This document shows, piece after piece, positions 1 through 6,261 of a DNA stretch of 10,186 nucleotides. The stretch's first letter is position 1; each line of letters starts with the position of its first letter. Below the pieces are notes generated by a model, which worked only from the letters and a program-made list of their open reading frames with translations, was not told where the DNA came from and searched no databases. The stretch covers positions 1 through 10,186 of the forward strand of contig CAUCWU010000056.1 in assembly GCA_958446555.1 (NCBI GenBank), given 5' to 3'. The translations under genes and the position numbers were made by a program. This DNA is from an uncultured Lachnospiraceae bacterium. GTDB taxonomy: Bacteria; Bacillota; Clostridia; Lachnospirales; Lachnospiraceae.

Positions 1-37
1 TACTTTGTTCCCACATGATGTCCTGCTTTTTTCGCAT
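1..37 (-). CDS. 5' end of a truncated unknown gene
   Basis: An ATG at 37 opens a frame that runs off the window edge without a stop, reading MRKKQDIMWEQS. AAGGGAG lies at 47-53, 9 nt before this ATG, and a good promoter lies at 79-106, so a real gene start is likely. A second ATG at 44 opens another frame (MQYAKKAGHHVGTK), but it sits only 2 nt after the GGGAG core. Twelve residues are too few to assign a family. It belongs to a separate transcription unit from the SipW-type protein, because a strong terminator lies between them. Confidence 0.5.
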   Translation of the reverse strand, partial: MRKKQDIMWEQS

Positions 38-78
38 ATTGCATTTCTCCCTTCTAAAGTTCTCTTTCCAGTTACATG

Positions 79-106
79 ACTATACCAGAAGTCGGGGAAA
101 TAACAA
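79..106 (-). promoter_or_regulatory. Extended -10 promoter for the edge gene
   Basis: The minus strand has TTGTTA (101-106), a 16-nt spacer and TATAGT (79-84), with TGG directly before the -10 box (TGG-TATAGT). This combines a fair -35, a good -10 and the TGn extension. Transcription would start near 72, leaving a short leader before the edge gene. Confidence 0.65.
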
Positions 107-168
107 TTCATCAGATGTACTGAAAAAGAGTGGTGGGGATTGGGGATAGTAGATATGAGAAAATGGGT

Positions 169-202
169 AAAAAAATTCCCCAGATGCCACAACCATCTGA
201 GG
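169..202 (-). terminator. Rho-independent terminator
   Basis: On the minus strand CCTCAGATG and CATCTGGGG form a 9-bp stem (one G-U pair) around a 7-nt loop. It is followed by AA and then T7. It starts 16 nt after the stop codon of the SipW-type protein gene and closes the PilZ-surface protein block. Confidence 0.92.
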
Positions 203-217
203 AGTTCTTACTATGTA

Positions 218-1084
218 TTATCTTGTTGTAAATGTAATGTTAGCCGTTACACCTTTTAAAGAATTAAGATTTGCTGTGTAAAGTTCAGCGTCATCACCTT
301 CGTAATATACAAATACTTTTACAGCCTGATTATCTTCATTAACTTCCTGATAAGCAACAGTGTTAATCAGACCAAACTCTGCTGTATCTCCAGTGTATAC
401 AGTACCGTCAGCATTAAAGTAGCTCCATGTTTTAGCTCCTGCATCATAAATCTGTATACCATTAGCACCAACAATCATAACACGAACTGCTTCGTCCATA
501 GCTTTGCTTGTGATCGTATCATCAAGTGTTACTTCTGAAGCATACAGTTTTGTAGTTGTTACATCTTTTACAGTCATGCGGAATTTAAAGTTATTTAACA
601 GATAATATTTAGCAGTATCACTTGTAACATCAGCGTTTTTCCATTCCGCTTCAGCACCTTTTGCAGATGCTGTACCAGAAGAAGCTGTTGTCCATTTCCA
701 AACTAATCCATCACCATAACCATCTGTACCATTTGTACCTGTTGTTTTTACATCAAGTACTGTTGTTTCTGTTCCTGTTTTATCCGTAGCAGTTAACTGC
801 ATTGGAGTAACAGGTGATAATTTGTAGTCTGTTTTCGAACCTGCTTTATCAGCATCAACTGCAATTGTTCCACCTGTAAAATTCGTTCCAACATTTTGAA
901 TTTCCAGAAACTTAACATCAGCTGTTGCAGTTACGTTCATCTTTTCAGCTTTTACACTATTGTTACTTGCAAACCAAGCATATGTACTTGATCCGAGCGC
1001 TACAGCTGCAACGCATACCATGGCAACCGCTGCGCCAAGCTGTTTTTTAAGAGCTTTTACGCTTCCTAAATTTTCTTTCTTCAT
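218..1084 (-). CDS. SipW-type secreted surface protein, TasA-like
   Basis: This 288-residue exported protein begins with a basic segment (MKKENLGSVKALKK), a hydrophobic core at about 17-31 and the motif TYAWF at 34-38. This is the SipW-dependent signal peptide pattern seen in TasA and camelysin, with likely cleavage after A36. The mature part is rich in Thr, Ala, Asp and Val and poor in Cys, as expected for an extended beta-sandwich surface subunit. It shares DEAVRV (197-202) and YEGDD (261-265) with the upstream membrane protein. There is no LPXTG motif and no C-terminal helix. It could form biofilm fibres or a surface coat, since TasA-family proteins polymerise after SipW cleavage. No sipW-like peptidase gene is seen within the window. 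The gene lies about 250 nt after the membrane protein gene and ends at a strong terminator. The family call is good; fibre formation is inferred. Confidence 0.85.
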   Translation of the reverse strand: MKKENLGSVKALKKQLGAAVAMVCVAAVALGSSTYAWFASNNSVKAEKMNVTATADVKFLEIQNVGTNFTGGTIAVDADKAGSKTDYKLSPVTPMQLTATDKTGTETTVLDVKTTGTNGTDGYGDGLVWKWTTASSGTASAKGAEAEWKNADVTSDTAKYYLLNNFKFRMTVKDVTTTKLYASEVTLDDTITSKAMDEAVRVMIVGANGIQIYDAGAKTWSYFNADGTVYTGDTAEFGLINTVAYQEVNEDNQAVKVFVYYEGDDAELYTANLNSLKGVTANITFTTR

Positions 1085-1090
1085 TATAAT

Positions 1091-1097
1091 TTCCTCC
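1091..1097 (-). promoter_or_regulatory. Ribosome binding site that fixes the start
   Basis: GGAGGAA on the minus strand lies 8 nt from the end of its GGAGG core to the ATG at 1084. A longer reading from TTG at 1099 would place the start codon inside this site, so the ATG at 1084 (protein beginning MKKENLG) is the real start. Confidence 0.9.
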
Positions 1098-1159
1098 AAT
1101 CCTTTACGGCTGAAATGTATATTTCCTTTTATCGAACAAGGCTTTTGTATTCAGATCAG

Positions 1160-1186
1160 ACTCTCACCGGGCCCGGTTAATAGAGT
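1160..1186 (-). other. Palindrome-centred stem-loop in the leader
   Basis: The intergenic stretch 1100-1334 contains the perfect 12-bp palindrome ACCGGGCCCGGT (1166-1177), flanked by ACTCT and AGAGT arms (1160-1164, 1182-1186). As RNA it can fold as a 5-bp outer and a 4-bp inner stem joined by an asymmetric internal loop. It sits about 75 nt before the start of the SipW-type protein gene and is GC-rich within an AT-rich region. A smaller repeat, ATTCCA-CAA-TGGAAT, lies at 1274-1288. It does not match the c-di-GMP-I or -II riboswitch patterns I know, and I see no convincing promoter in this gap. It may be a leader element or a DNA operator. Confidence 0.45.
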
Positions 1187-1334
1187 TATCTCCTCTGCCG
1201 TTTTCGGTGAGGATATGATCTCAATACAAATCTATCTTTTATTCGGTCCTTTTTATTATTCAGCCGCTGGAAAATTCCATTGTGGAATCTCCCCCTTATA
1301 TATAATCGGTGGTTGTGGCACCGCTTATATCTCT

Positions 1335-2288
1335 CTACTGATTTCTTCTATTTTCCCAGGTGATTACCCTGTCACTGTAATAACTGTCATTTGGTGCTTC
1401 GTTTCCGGCGGCATCAATTGGCTTGTCGTCAAACAGTGTATCTTTAATATCGGTAACAAATTTCCATAACAAACTTGACTGATCGTCGTAGTCGGCATCA
1501 ATATTCATGCTAAGCTCGACGCTTCCTCCGATAATACGGTCTACGCATTCTGGATCGTCGCCTTCCATCCATATTACAATTGTGTATTTATCTACGTTTC
1601 CGACAAGGAAATTTGTTTCTTCATAGCTGCACACAATCGTGTCGGATTCAAAGTTTACGCATCCTTCTTCTGGCTCTCCATTTGCAGACGGTTCTGCATA
1701 AACAGTGCGTTCTCCATTTCTCCAGACTGCCACTCTTACAGCTTCTTCTGCACCTTTTGAGCATGAGTCAAGTGTAATGGATGCAACATAACCTAGATCT
1801 TCCTTTCCTGCATTTCTAAGATAATATGTGTACGCCATATAGTTTTTTCCATTATGGCTGCCTTCTATGTCATCCACATCCTCAGGAATATCGTCTATTG
1901 AGATGTTTGTCGCATCTTTTACTGTGCTTGCAGTAAGTCGTGCTGTCGCACCCTTAAAGTCTCCAGTATCGGCTATACTGACACCTTTTCTGTACAGCTC
2001 CAGTCGATTCAGGTTAATAGTGAAGTTGCCCATCTTCTCCTGCATGAATGCAGTAATAAAGAGGATGCAGACAACTAGCATTAACGTTAATAGAAGTAAC
2101 TGCAGCTTGTCAAGACGAAGCAGGGCAGCTCCAAGTTTTCGGCGCTTTCTATGAGGCATATACATGCTGACGATATCTTCCATATCTTCTGGCTTTAAAT
2201 CGTCACCATATTTTTGCATCAAAGCTTCAAGCTCTTCGATACGTATAATTTGATCCGTCTTTTGTTTTTTATTTTTTCCTAGTTTCAT
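1335..2288 (-). CDS. Membrane-anchored TasA/camelysin-like surface protein
   Basis: I do not recognise a named family for this 317-residue protein. A charged cytoplasmic N-terminus (1-62; acidic EELEAL... then basic HRKRRK at 46-51) precedes one membrane helix at about 63-82. The positive charges place the C-terminus outside. The outer domain has YTYYLRNAGKEDLGYVASITLDS at 153-175, EEAVRV at 181-186, DKYTIVIWMEGDDPEC at 233-248 and SVELSMNID at 256-264. These line up in order with motifs of the SipW-type secreted protein downstream, suggesting the same beta-sandwich fold. No SipW-type cleavage motif is seen, so it probably stays in the membrane. A Ser/Asp/Asn-rich tail follows. The start lies 5 nt after the PilZ stop without a strong ribosome binding site, which suggests coupled translation. 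Membrane anchor, assembly platform or sensor are all possible. Confidence 0.8.
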   Translation of the reverse strand: MKLGKNKKQKTDQIIRIEELEALMQKYGDDLKPEDMEDIVSMYMPHRKRRKLGAALLRLDKLQLLLLTLMLVVCILFITAFMQEKMGNFTINLNRLELYRKGVSIADTGDFKGATARLTASTVKDATNISIDDIPEDVDDIEGSHNGKNYMAYTYYLRNAGKEDLGYVASITLDSCSKGAEEAVRVAVWRNGERTVYAEPSANGEPEEGCVNFESDTIVCSYEETNFLVGNVDKYTIVIWMEGDDPECVDRIIGGSVELSMNIDADYDDQSSLLWKFVTDIKDTLFDDKPIDAAGNEAPNDSYYSDRVITWENRRNQ

Positions 2289-2293
2289 GACAT

Positions 2294-2977
2294 TTACAGC
2301 TTATACCTTTTCTTTACATAAGCCACATATTCCTGCATCTGCTTACGCTCTTCAAGGTCTGCAAAGCGCAGCTGAATACCTGCTACAAAACGAAAAGCAC
2401 CGCCTTTTGGCAGTTCACGCATCCAGCAGACAACTCCGACTACATCATGTGATTTCTGTCCGGATGATACCGTTCCTATTCGTGGCAACGTGAAGATACA
2501 GCTTTCTCCAACATCAAACCAATGGTTCATGTAAACAGCAAGACCATTGTTGGAAATATCCATTGTCTGCCCCTGCTCCTTATCTATTTCACCATCTGAG
2601 TTGAGTGCCCATGTATCCTGCATGAATTGAACTGGAAGTTCAATCTTCATACGGACATCGATACGTTTGATTAGCTGTCTTTGCTCGGTGACGCGGCGCA
2701 CCTTCCAGTAACGGCGGATTCCATCCTTTACGGTGTCATCCACATATCCTGCAATGATCTGTGCATCATCGCCATCCCCGTACTCGAACAGCATTTTTTG
2801 AGTGTCATCTGGAATCAGGGCCTTTCCCCCAACCATTGGAATTGATACAAGAAATGCCGATTCATCAATCGCCTTATTGAATGTGCATATCATATTAAAT
2901 TTTGGTTCCTGACCAACCGGCGCGTCATATGCAAGGCGCATCTTGGTTCCATGCTTTACTTTTAATGTTCCTGCCAT
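2294..2977 (-). CDS. PilZ-domain c-di-GMP receptor, YcgR-like
   Basis: This is a soluble 227-residue protein with a two-domain YcgR-like layout: an N-terminal beta-rich domain (about 1-98) and a C-terminal PilZ domain (about 100-225). The c-di-GMP signature is intact, with R105-xxx-R109 in KRIDVR and D140-x-S142-xx-G145 in DISNNG. Binding of the second messenger is therefore expected. There is no output enzyme domain, so it probably acts by binding a partner. The ATG at 2977 has AAGGAG 10 nt upstream, and a sigma-A promoter lies at 3106-3134. The next gene, a membrane protein with a surface domain, starts 5 nt after its stop, which makes that protein the leading candidate partner. In the YcgR family, targets include the flagellar motor and polysaccharide synthases; the target here is unknown. 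Confidence 0.9.
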   Translation of the reverse strand: MAGTLKVKHGTKMRLAYDAPVGQEPKFNMICTFNKAIDESAFLVSIPMVGGKALIPDDTQKMLFEYGDGDDAQIIAGYVDDTVKDGIRRYWKVRRVTEQRQLIKRIDVRMKIELPVQFMQDTWALNSDGEIDKEQGQTMDISNNGLAVYMNHWFDVGESCIFTLPRIGTVSSGQKSHDVVGVVCWMRELPKGGAFRFVAGIQLRFADLEERKQMQEYVAYVKKRYKL

Positions 2978-2981
2978 TTAT

Positions 2982-3038
2982 CTAAAACTCCTTACTCCCT
3001 AACATCCTAACAGTTTCTTTTCCAATTCCTCCTGCCAT
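2982..3038 (-). CDS. Possible 18-codon upstream ORF
   Basis: An ATG at 3038 opens a short frame encoding MAGGIGKETVRMLGSKEF and ends in TAG four nt before the PilZ start codon. It covers the PilZ ribosome binding site (2988-2993), so translation of this frame could influence access to that site. No ribosome binding site of its own is visible upstream, and a frame this short can occur by chance. It may be a regulatory leader peptide or nothing. Confidence 0.2.
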   Translation of the reverse strand: MAGGIGKETVRMLGSKEF

Positions 3039-3065
3039 CTCAAGAAATTTTCAATTTCCCATTTT

Positions 3066-3081
3066 TAACCAACTTTGGTTA
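3066..3081 (-). promoter_or_regulatory. Inverted repeat in the PilZ leader
   Basis: TAACCAA-AG-TTGGTTA is a perfect 7-bp inverted repeat with a 2-nt spacer. It lies about 18 to 33 nt downstream of the predicted start of transcription. It could be a repressor operator just inside the transcribed region, or a small RNA hairpin. It is AT-rich and not followed by a T run, so it is not a terminator. Confidence 0.4.
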
Positions 3082-3105
3082 TTTCTGACACAATTTTACG
3101 GCTTC

Positions 3106-3134
3106 ATTCTAGCACACAAAAATAGGAAAGTCTA
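3106..3134 (-). promoter_or_regulatory. Sigma-A promoter for the PilZ gene
   Basis: The minus strand has TAGACT (3129-3134, 4 of 6 to TTGACA), a 17-nt spacer, and TAGAAT (3106-3111, 5 of 6 to TATAAT), with TG one base upstream of the -10 box (TGC-TAGAAT). The start of transcription would be near 3099, giving a leader of about 120 nt before the PilZ gene. It begins only 36 nt after the DHHW stop codon. Confidence 0.65.
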
Positions 3135-3162
3135 CTATTAACTCGCATAAATCCTATATTTT
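3118..3162 (-). terminator. Weak candidate terminator after the DHHW gene
   Basis: On the minus strand ATAGGA and TCCTAT pair over 6 bp, with three further A-T pairs beyond one mismatch, around a loop of about 24 nt, and the 3' arm runs into T5. The stem has only two G-C pairs and the loop is long, so it would terminate poorly. It overlaps the -35 box of the next promoter. It is listed because it is the only termination-like structure at the end of this operon. Confidence 0.25.
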
Positions 3163-3169
3163 GTTAGGC

Positions 3170-4339
3170 TTACTCACTTAACACAAGTCTCAAATTGTTG
3201 TCTTCGGAAAATGTATTGACGTTATACAGATACAAAATATCGGTGTAGGAATTCATCAACATCAATGTATCAATATCGTCATAATAATATCGCGGATCGA
3301 CAACTGTAATGTACTTAAAATCAGAAAACAGAAATGGCAAAAAGCAGTTCGCATAGGAATCCTTGAAAACAAGAAGCTTTCGGTTCGTATCTGCCGTTGT
3401 CTCGATTGTCACCTCTGTGTGATTTCCACCAAAGAAAATCTGATATGGATCATCACTGTCCAAATATTCCATCTGATAGCAAGAGGCTGACTTTGTCTGT
3501 GTCTCCCCATAGGTTACCAGATAATCGGACTGACTCGTATTCTGATAGACTTTTATCACATCCAGATCCTTTGCCGGAATCCAAAAGCCACTCTTAGATG
3601 CAAGTGAGCCTTTAAATGAATCACATACAACTGCACTTTTCCAGTTCTCATCCTCTGTCAGTTCCATTTCCTTTGCCAACTCCTGATAAGCTAAAAAAGC
3701 TGCATCGGTTGTCCAGTGGTGATCGGTCTTATAGTACAGCTGCATGGTATCAGCATTTTCCTCAAACACGGATCTTAAATCCACTGTGTAAACCGATTTT
3801 CCAACCGCCTGAAACATCTCGTCCATATAGGCAAACTGGTCGGCCCTTGGTGCCTCCTTTGGAATCAAATCCGTTTGAATGGAAATTTGGTTTGGAACAA
3901 GCATAAAATACGCCGGAATATCTGGATATCGTTTTGCAAACTCACAGATTGCTTCTTGCGTCAAACGCTCATTTTCAGCATTCGGCAAGTCAAATCGTTC
4001 CATCAGTGTATGTTTTTTTCCAATATAGACACCCTGCGACTCGTATTTTCCAAGCAAATGGTCTGCCTCTGTCTTTAGCGTCATCCAAGCATTTCGAAGT
4101 GGAAATTGATCTGCCATATATTCCTCAAAGGTATCCATATATGAGGTATCTACAATCGAATCAATTGATGGAACTGGAAACTGTGTTAAATTTCTCTTCT
4201 CTGCCGATGAATAGGTTCGATCTGGAACCGCTAGCAATAAAATTGGAAATAAAAGAAGGATAAAAAATACCGACATTCCCATCAGATGGAAAAAATGTGC
4301 CAGCTTCAATTGCTGAAGTCGATGTAAAAAATCTTTCAT
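3170..4339 (-). CDS. DHHW family protein, AlgJ/AlgX-like
   Basis: This 389-residue protein has one N-terminal membrane helix at about 20-38 and an extracellular SGNH-like domain. It shows the family signature KTDHHWT at 204-210, in which Asp and His match the catalytic Asp-His of AlgJ/AlgX. KDSY at 326-329 is a likely site for the Ser nucleophile, in a strand-turn context (LLVFKDSYANCF) like that of related proteins. Such proteins take the acyl group exported by the MBOAT partner and attach it to a glycan. The gene starts 21 nt after the MBOAT stop, with a strong AAAGGGGGA ribosome binding site at 4351-4359. It is the last gene of the four-gene operon. The family assignment is firm; the acceptor and the exact chemistry are inferred. 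Confidence 0.88.
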   Translation of the reverse strand: MKDFLHRLQQLKLAHFFHLMGMSVFFILLLFPILLLAVPDRTYSSAEKRNLTQFPVPSIDSIVDTSYMDTFEEYMADQFPLRNAWMTLKTEADHLLGKYESQGVYIGKKHTLMERFDLPNAENERLTQEAICEFAKRYPDIPAYFMLVPNQISIQTDLIPKEAPRADQFAYMDEMFQAVGKSVYTVDLRSVFEENADTMQLYYKTDHHWTTDAAFLAYQELAKEMELTEDENWKSAVVCDSFKGSLASKSGFWIPAKDLDVIKVYQNTSQSDYLVTYGETQTKSASCYQMEYLDSDDPYQIFFGGNHTEVTIETTADTNRKLLVFKDSYANCFLPFLFSDFKYITVVDPRYYYDDIDTLMLMNSYTDILYLYNVNTFSEDNNLRLVLSE

Positions 4340-4360
4340 AGTCTATCTTATCCCCCTTTC

Positions 4361-5758
4361 TTAGAATCGAAAATACAAAAATGGATTGTAGTTTTGTGTC
4401 ACCAAACATGCCACGCAGGCAAGGAACACAAAAATATCGCATGCAACGACAATTTTGCGCTTATTGGTGATTGAAAGCTGCAACAGGTTGTGAACAAGTG
4501 CCGTTGATGCAATGCAGCCAACAAGCAGCCATATGCCGTTTGTCTTTAAGAAATAAAGGGCTGTCAAATCCCACAAACCACCAGCTGACAAGCCGACCAT
4601 CGCCTTCAGAGTTGTCATGATTGCCCCTACGCTATCACTTGAGAAGATGACCCATCCGATAATCACAGCAAGCAGCGTAAAGAGATGTTCAAACACTGCC
4701 GGAAGTGTCTTGATATGGAGAAGCTCTTTTATCTTTTTCCAGGCAAACTTTTCCCACAGCAAAAGAAGTCCATAGTAAAGTCCCCACAAAATAAAATTCC
4801 AGCTGGCACCATGCCAAAGTCCAGTGAGCAGCCACACAATCAAAATGTTACAGATATGCCTCGGAAGTCTTACGCGATTTCCGCCGAGCGGAATATAGAC
4901 ATACTCGCGAAACCAAGTGCCAAGTGAGATGTGCCAGCGACGCCAAAACTCTGTGACACTCTTTGACAGGTAAGGATGATCAAAATTGGCTGGAAATGTA
5001 AATCCAAAGATTCGTCCAAGTCCAATTGCCATATCGGAATATCCAGAAAAGTCAAAATAAATCTGTAGCATATAGGCGATCGCACCAATCCATGCGGTTG
5101 CCATGGAAACATCTGCACCCATCGCATGAATGGTCTCATAGAGACTTCCAATTGTGTTGGCAAGAAGCACCTTTTTGGTTAAGCCTACTAGAAAACGCTG
5201 AGATCCCTGTCCCAACTGAGCGAAGTTTACTTTTCGGCTTTCGAGCTGCTTTTCGACATCGCTGTAGCGCACAATTGGGCCGGCAATCAGCTGTGGAAAC
5301 ATTGTGATGTACAGGGCAAATCGAATGTAACTTTTCTGGCATTTGATTTTTCCACGGTACAGATCAATGATGTAGGACAGTGCCTGGAAGGTGTAGAACG
5401 AAATTCCAATTGGAAGTGAAAGCTTTTTCATCTCAAAGCTTGTATGGAATATCGCATTGAATGTATCCACCAAAAATCCAGCATATTTGAAAAAGCCCAA
5501 TACAAACAGATTCAAAATTACCGTATAGATAAAATATCCCTTTGCCTTTTCTGGCTGTTCTTCAATTGCCCGTCCCATTAAATAGTTAACGGTAATGGAA
5601 AACAGCATCAAAAGAATATAGACTGGCTCTCCCCATGCATAGAAAATTAAGCTAAAAATCAAAAGTGTGAGATTCCAGAACTGCTCTGGAAGCACATAGT
5701 AGCAGACAACTACAAGCGGAAGAAATACAAATAAAAAAGTAAGACTGCTAAATACCAT
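4361..5758 (-). CDS. MBOAT O-acyltransferase, AlgI/DltB-like
   Basis: This polytopic membrane protein of 465 residues belongs to the membrane-bound O-acyltransferase family (AlgI, PatA, DltB). Such proteins pass an acyl group, usually acetyl, across the membrane to an extracellular partner or glycan. Family landmarks are clear: LPIGISFYTFQALSYIID at 115-132, PQLIAGPI at 155-162, the YFDFSGYSDMAIGLG block at 234-248, FWRRWHISL at 271-279 and WHGASWNFILWG at 315-326, which holds the invariant catalytic His at 316. The length matches AlgI-type proteins. The start overlaps the DUF4358 stop, with AGGAGG at 5769-5774, 10 nt upstream. The adjacent DHHW gene is the usual AlgJ/AlgX-like partner, so export and transfer of acetyl groups to a surface polysaccharide or wall polymer is likely. 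The acceptor is unknown. Confidence 0.95.
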   Translation of the reverse strand: MVFSSLTFLFVFLPLVVVCYYVLPEQFWNLTLLIFSLIFYAWGEPVYILLMLFSITVNYLMGRAIEEQPEKAKGYFIYTVILNLFVLGFFKYAGFLVDTFNAIFHTSFEMKKLSLPIGISFYTFQALSYIIDLYRGKIKCQKSYIRFALYITMFPQLIAGPIVRYSDVEKQLESRKVNFAQLGQGSQRFLVGLTKKVLLANTIGSLYETIHAMGADVSMATAWIGAIAYMLQIYFDFSGYSDMAIGLGRIFGFTFPANFDHPYLSKSVTEFWRRWHISLGTWFREYVYIPLGGNRVRLPRHICNILIVWLLTGLWHGASWNFILWGLYYGLLLLWEKFAWKKIKELLHIKTLPAVFEHLFTLLAVIIGWVIFSSDSVGAIMTTLKAMVGLSAGGLWDLTALYFLKTNGIWLLVGCIASTALVHNLLQLSITNKRKIVVACDIFVFLACVACLVTQNYNPFLYFRF

Positions 5759-6261
5759 TAGTGTAATTCCTCCTCTATTGTTTTGACCCAGTTTGTATGA
5801 TTTTTTCCAACGGCAAACCAGACATAGTTTCCTCTACTTTTAATTGTTGCATTATTTAAAAGTTCTGTTTGATCGGTTCCGTATCCGTCAAAGCTTGTTT
5901 TCTGTGAGGACAGACGCGCCTCCATCGCAGACTTTATCGTCTGAATCTGATCTGAGTCAGCGACATGGACGAGCAATAGTTCATCTACATCCATCGAATT
6001 TTCTGGTATGTAGGAAAACACCTCCGGATAGTCGTTGACATTTATGCCGTACAGGCGACGAATATGGATGCTGTCGCCCTTTTGCATATTTCCCGGGAAA
6101 GCTTCTGTCTGTTCTAGCGACTCTTCAATTGTAGATAACAAAACTGTATCTGGCGTGTTATCCCACAAAAGGCAGACAATAAAAATAGCCAGTACCAGCA
6201 CCGCACCGACCTGTACAATCAAATATCGATACTGTTTTAACTGTTCAAGCTGTTTTCTCAT
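5758..6261 (-). CDS. DUF4358-type membrane-anchored protein
   Basis: This 167-residue protein has a basic cytoplasmic start, one membrane helix at about 13-32, and an extracellular domain of about 130 residues. The outer domain carries the pattern (RRLYGIN...YPEVFSYIPENSMDVDELLLVHV and, near the end, NYVWFAVG) that I associate with DUF4358, a Firmicutes family of unknown function often found beside MBOAT, DHHW and SGNH genes. No catalytic motif is apparent. It overlaps the SGNH gene by 4 nt and its stop codon overlaps the MBOAT start by 1 nt (TAATG), so the three are probably translationally coupled. GGGAGG lies about 10 nt before the ATG. A structural or accessory role in an O-acylation complex is inferred from context only. 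Confidence 0.75.
   Translation of the reverse strand: MRKQLEQLKQYRYLIVQVGAVLVLAIFIVCLLWDNTPDTVLLSTIEESLEQTEAFPGNMQKGDSIHIRRLYGINVNDYPEVFSYIPENSMDVDELLLVHVADSDQIQTIKSAMEARLSSQKTSFDGYGTDQTELLNNATIKSRGNYVWFAVGKNHTNWVKTIEEELH

Noticed and set aside
1126..1137. Sigma-28-like -10 (TTCGATAA) before the SipW-type gene
   Set aside because: The matching TAAA -35 element is not found at the required distance.
185..1319. Inverted 11-nt copies of TGCCACAACCA on both sides of the SipW-type gene (185-195 and 1309-1319)
   Set aside because: One copy lies in the terminator loop, the match is short and the pair is over 1.1 kb apart. Nothing indicates mobility or inversion, and chance is likely.
1100..1334. 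A c-di-GMP riboswitch upstream of the SipW-type gene
   Set aside because: I looked for the conserved GEMM-I and GEMM-II patterns because a PilZ gene is nearby, but found no match; only simple stems are present.
1309..1334. A terminator after the membrane surface protein gene
   Set aside because: The CGGTG/CACCG stem has only 5 bp and no T run follows it.
960..1469. A 169-codon plus-strand open frame across the gap and both flanking genes
   Set aside because: It overlaps two better-supported minus-strand genes, has an odd Phe/Ile/Ser-rich composition, and shows no recognisable domain.
4161..4442. Minus-strand frame spanning the MBOAT-DHHW junction
   Set aside because: It lies in another frame across two well-identified genes and has no family features.
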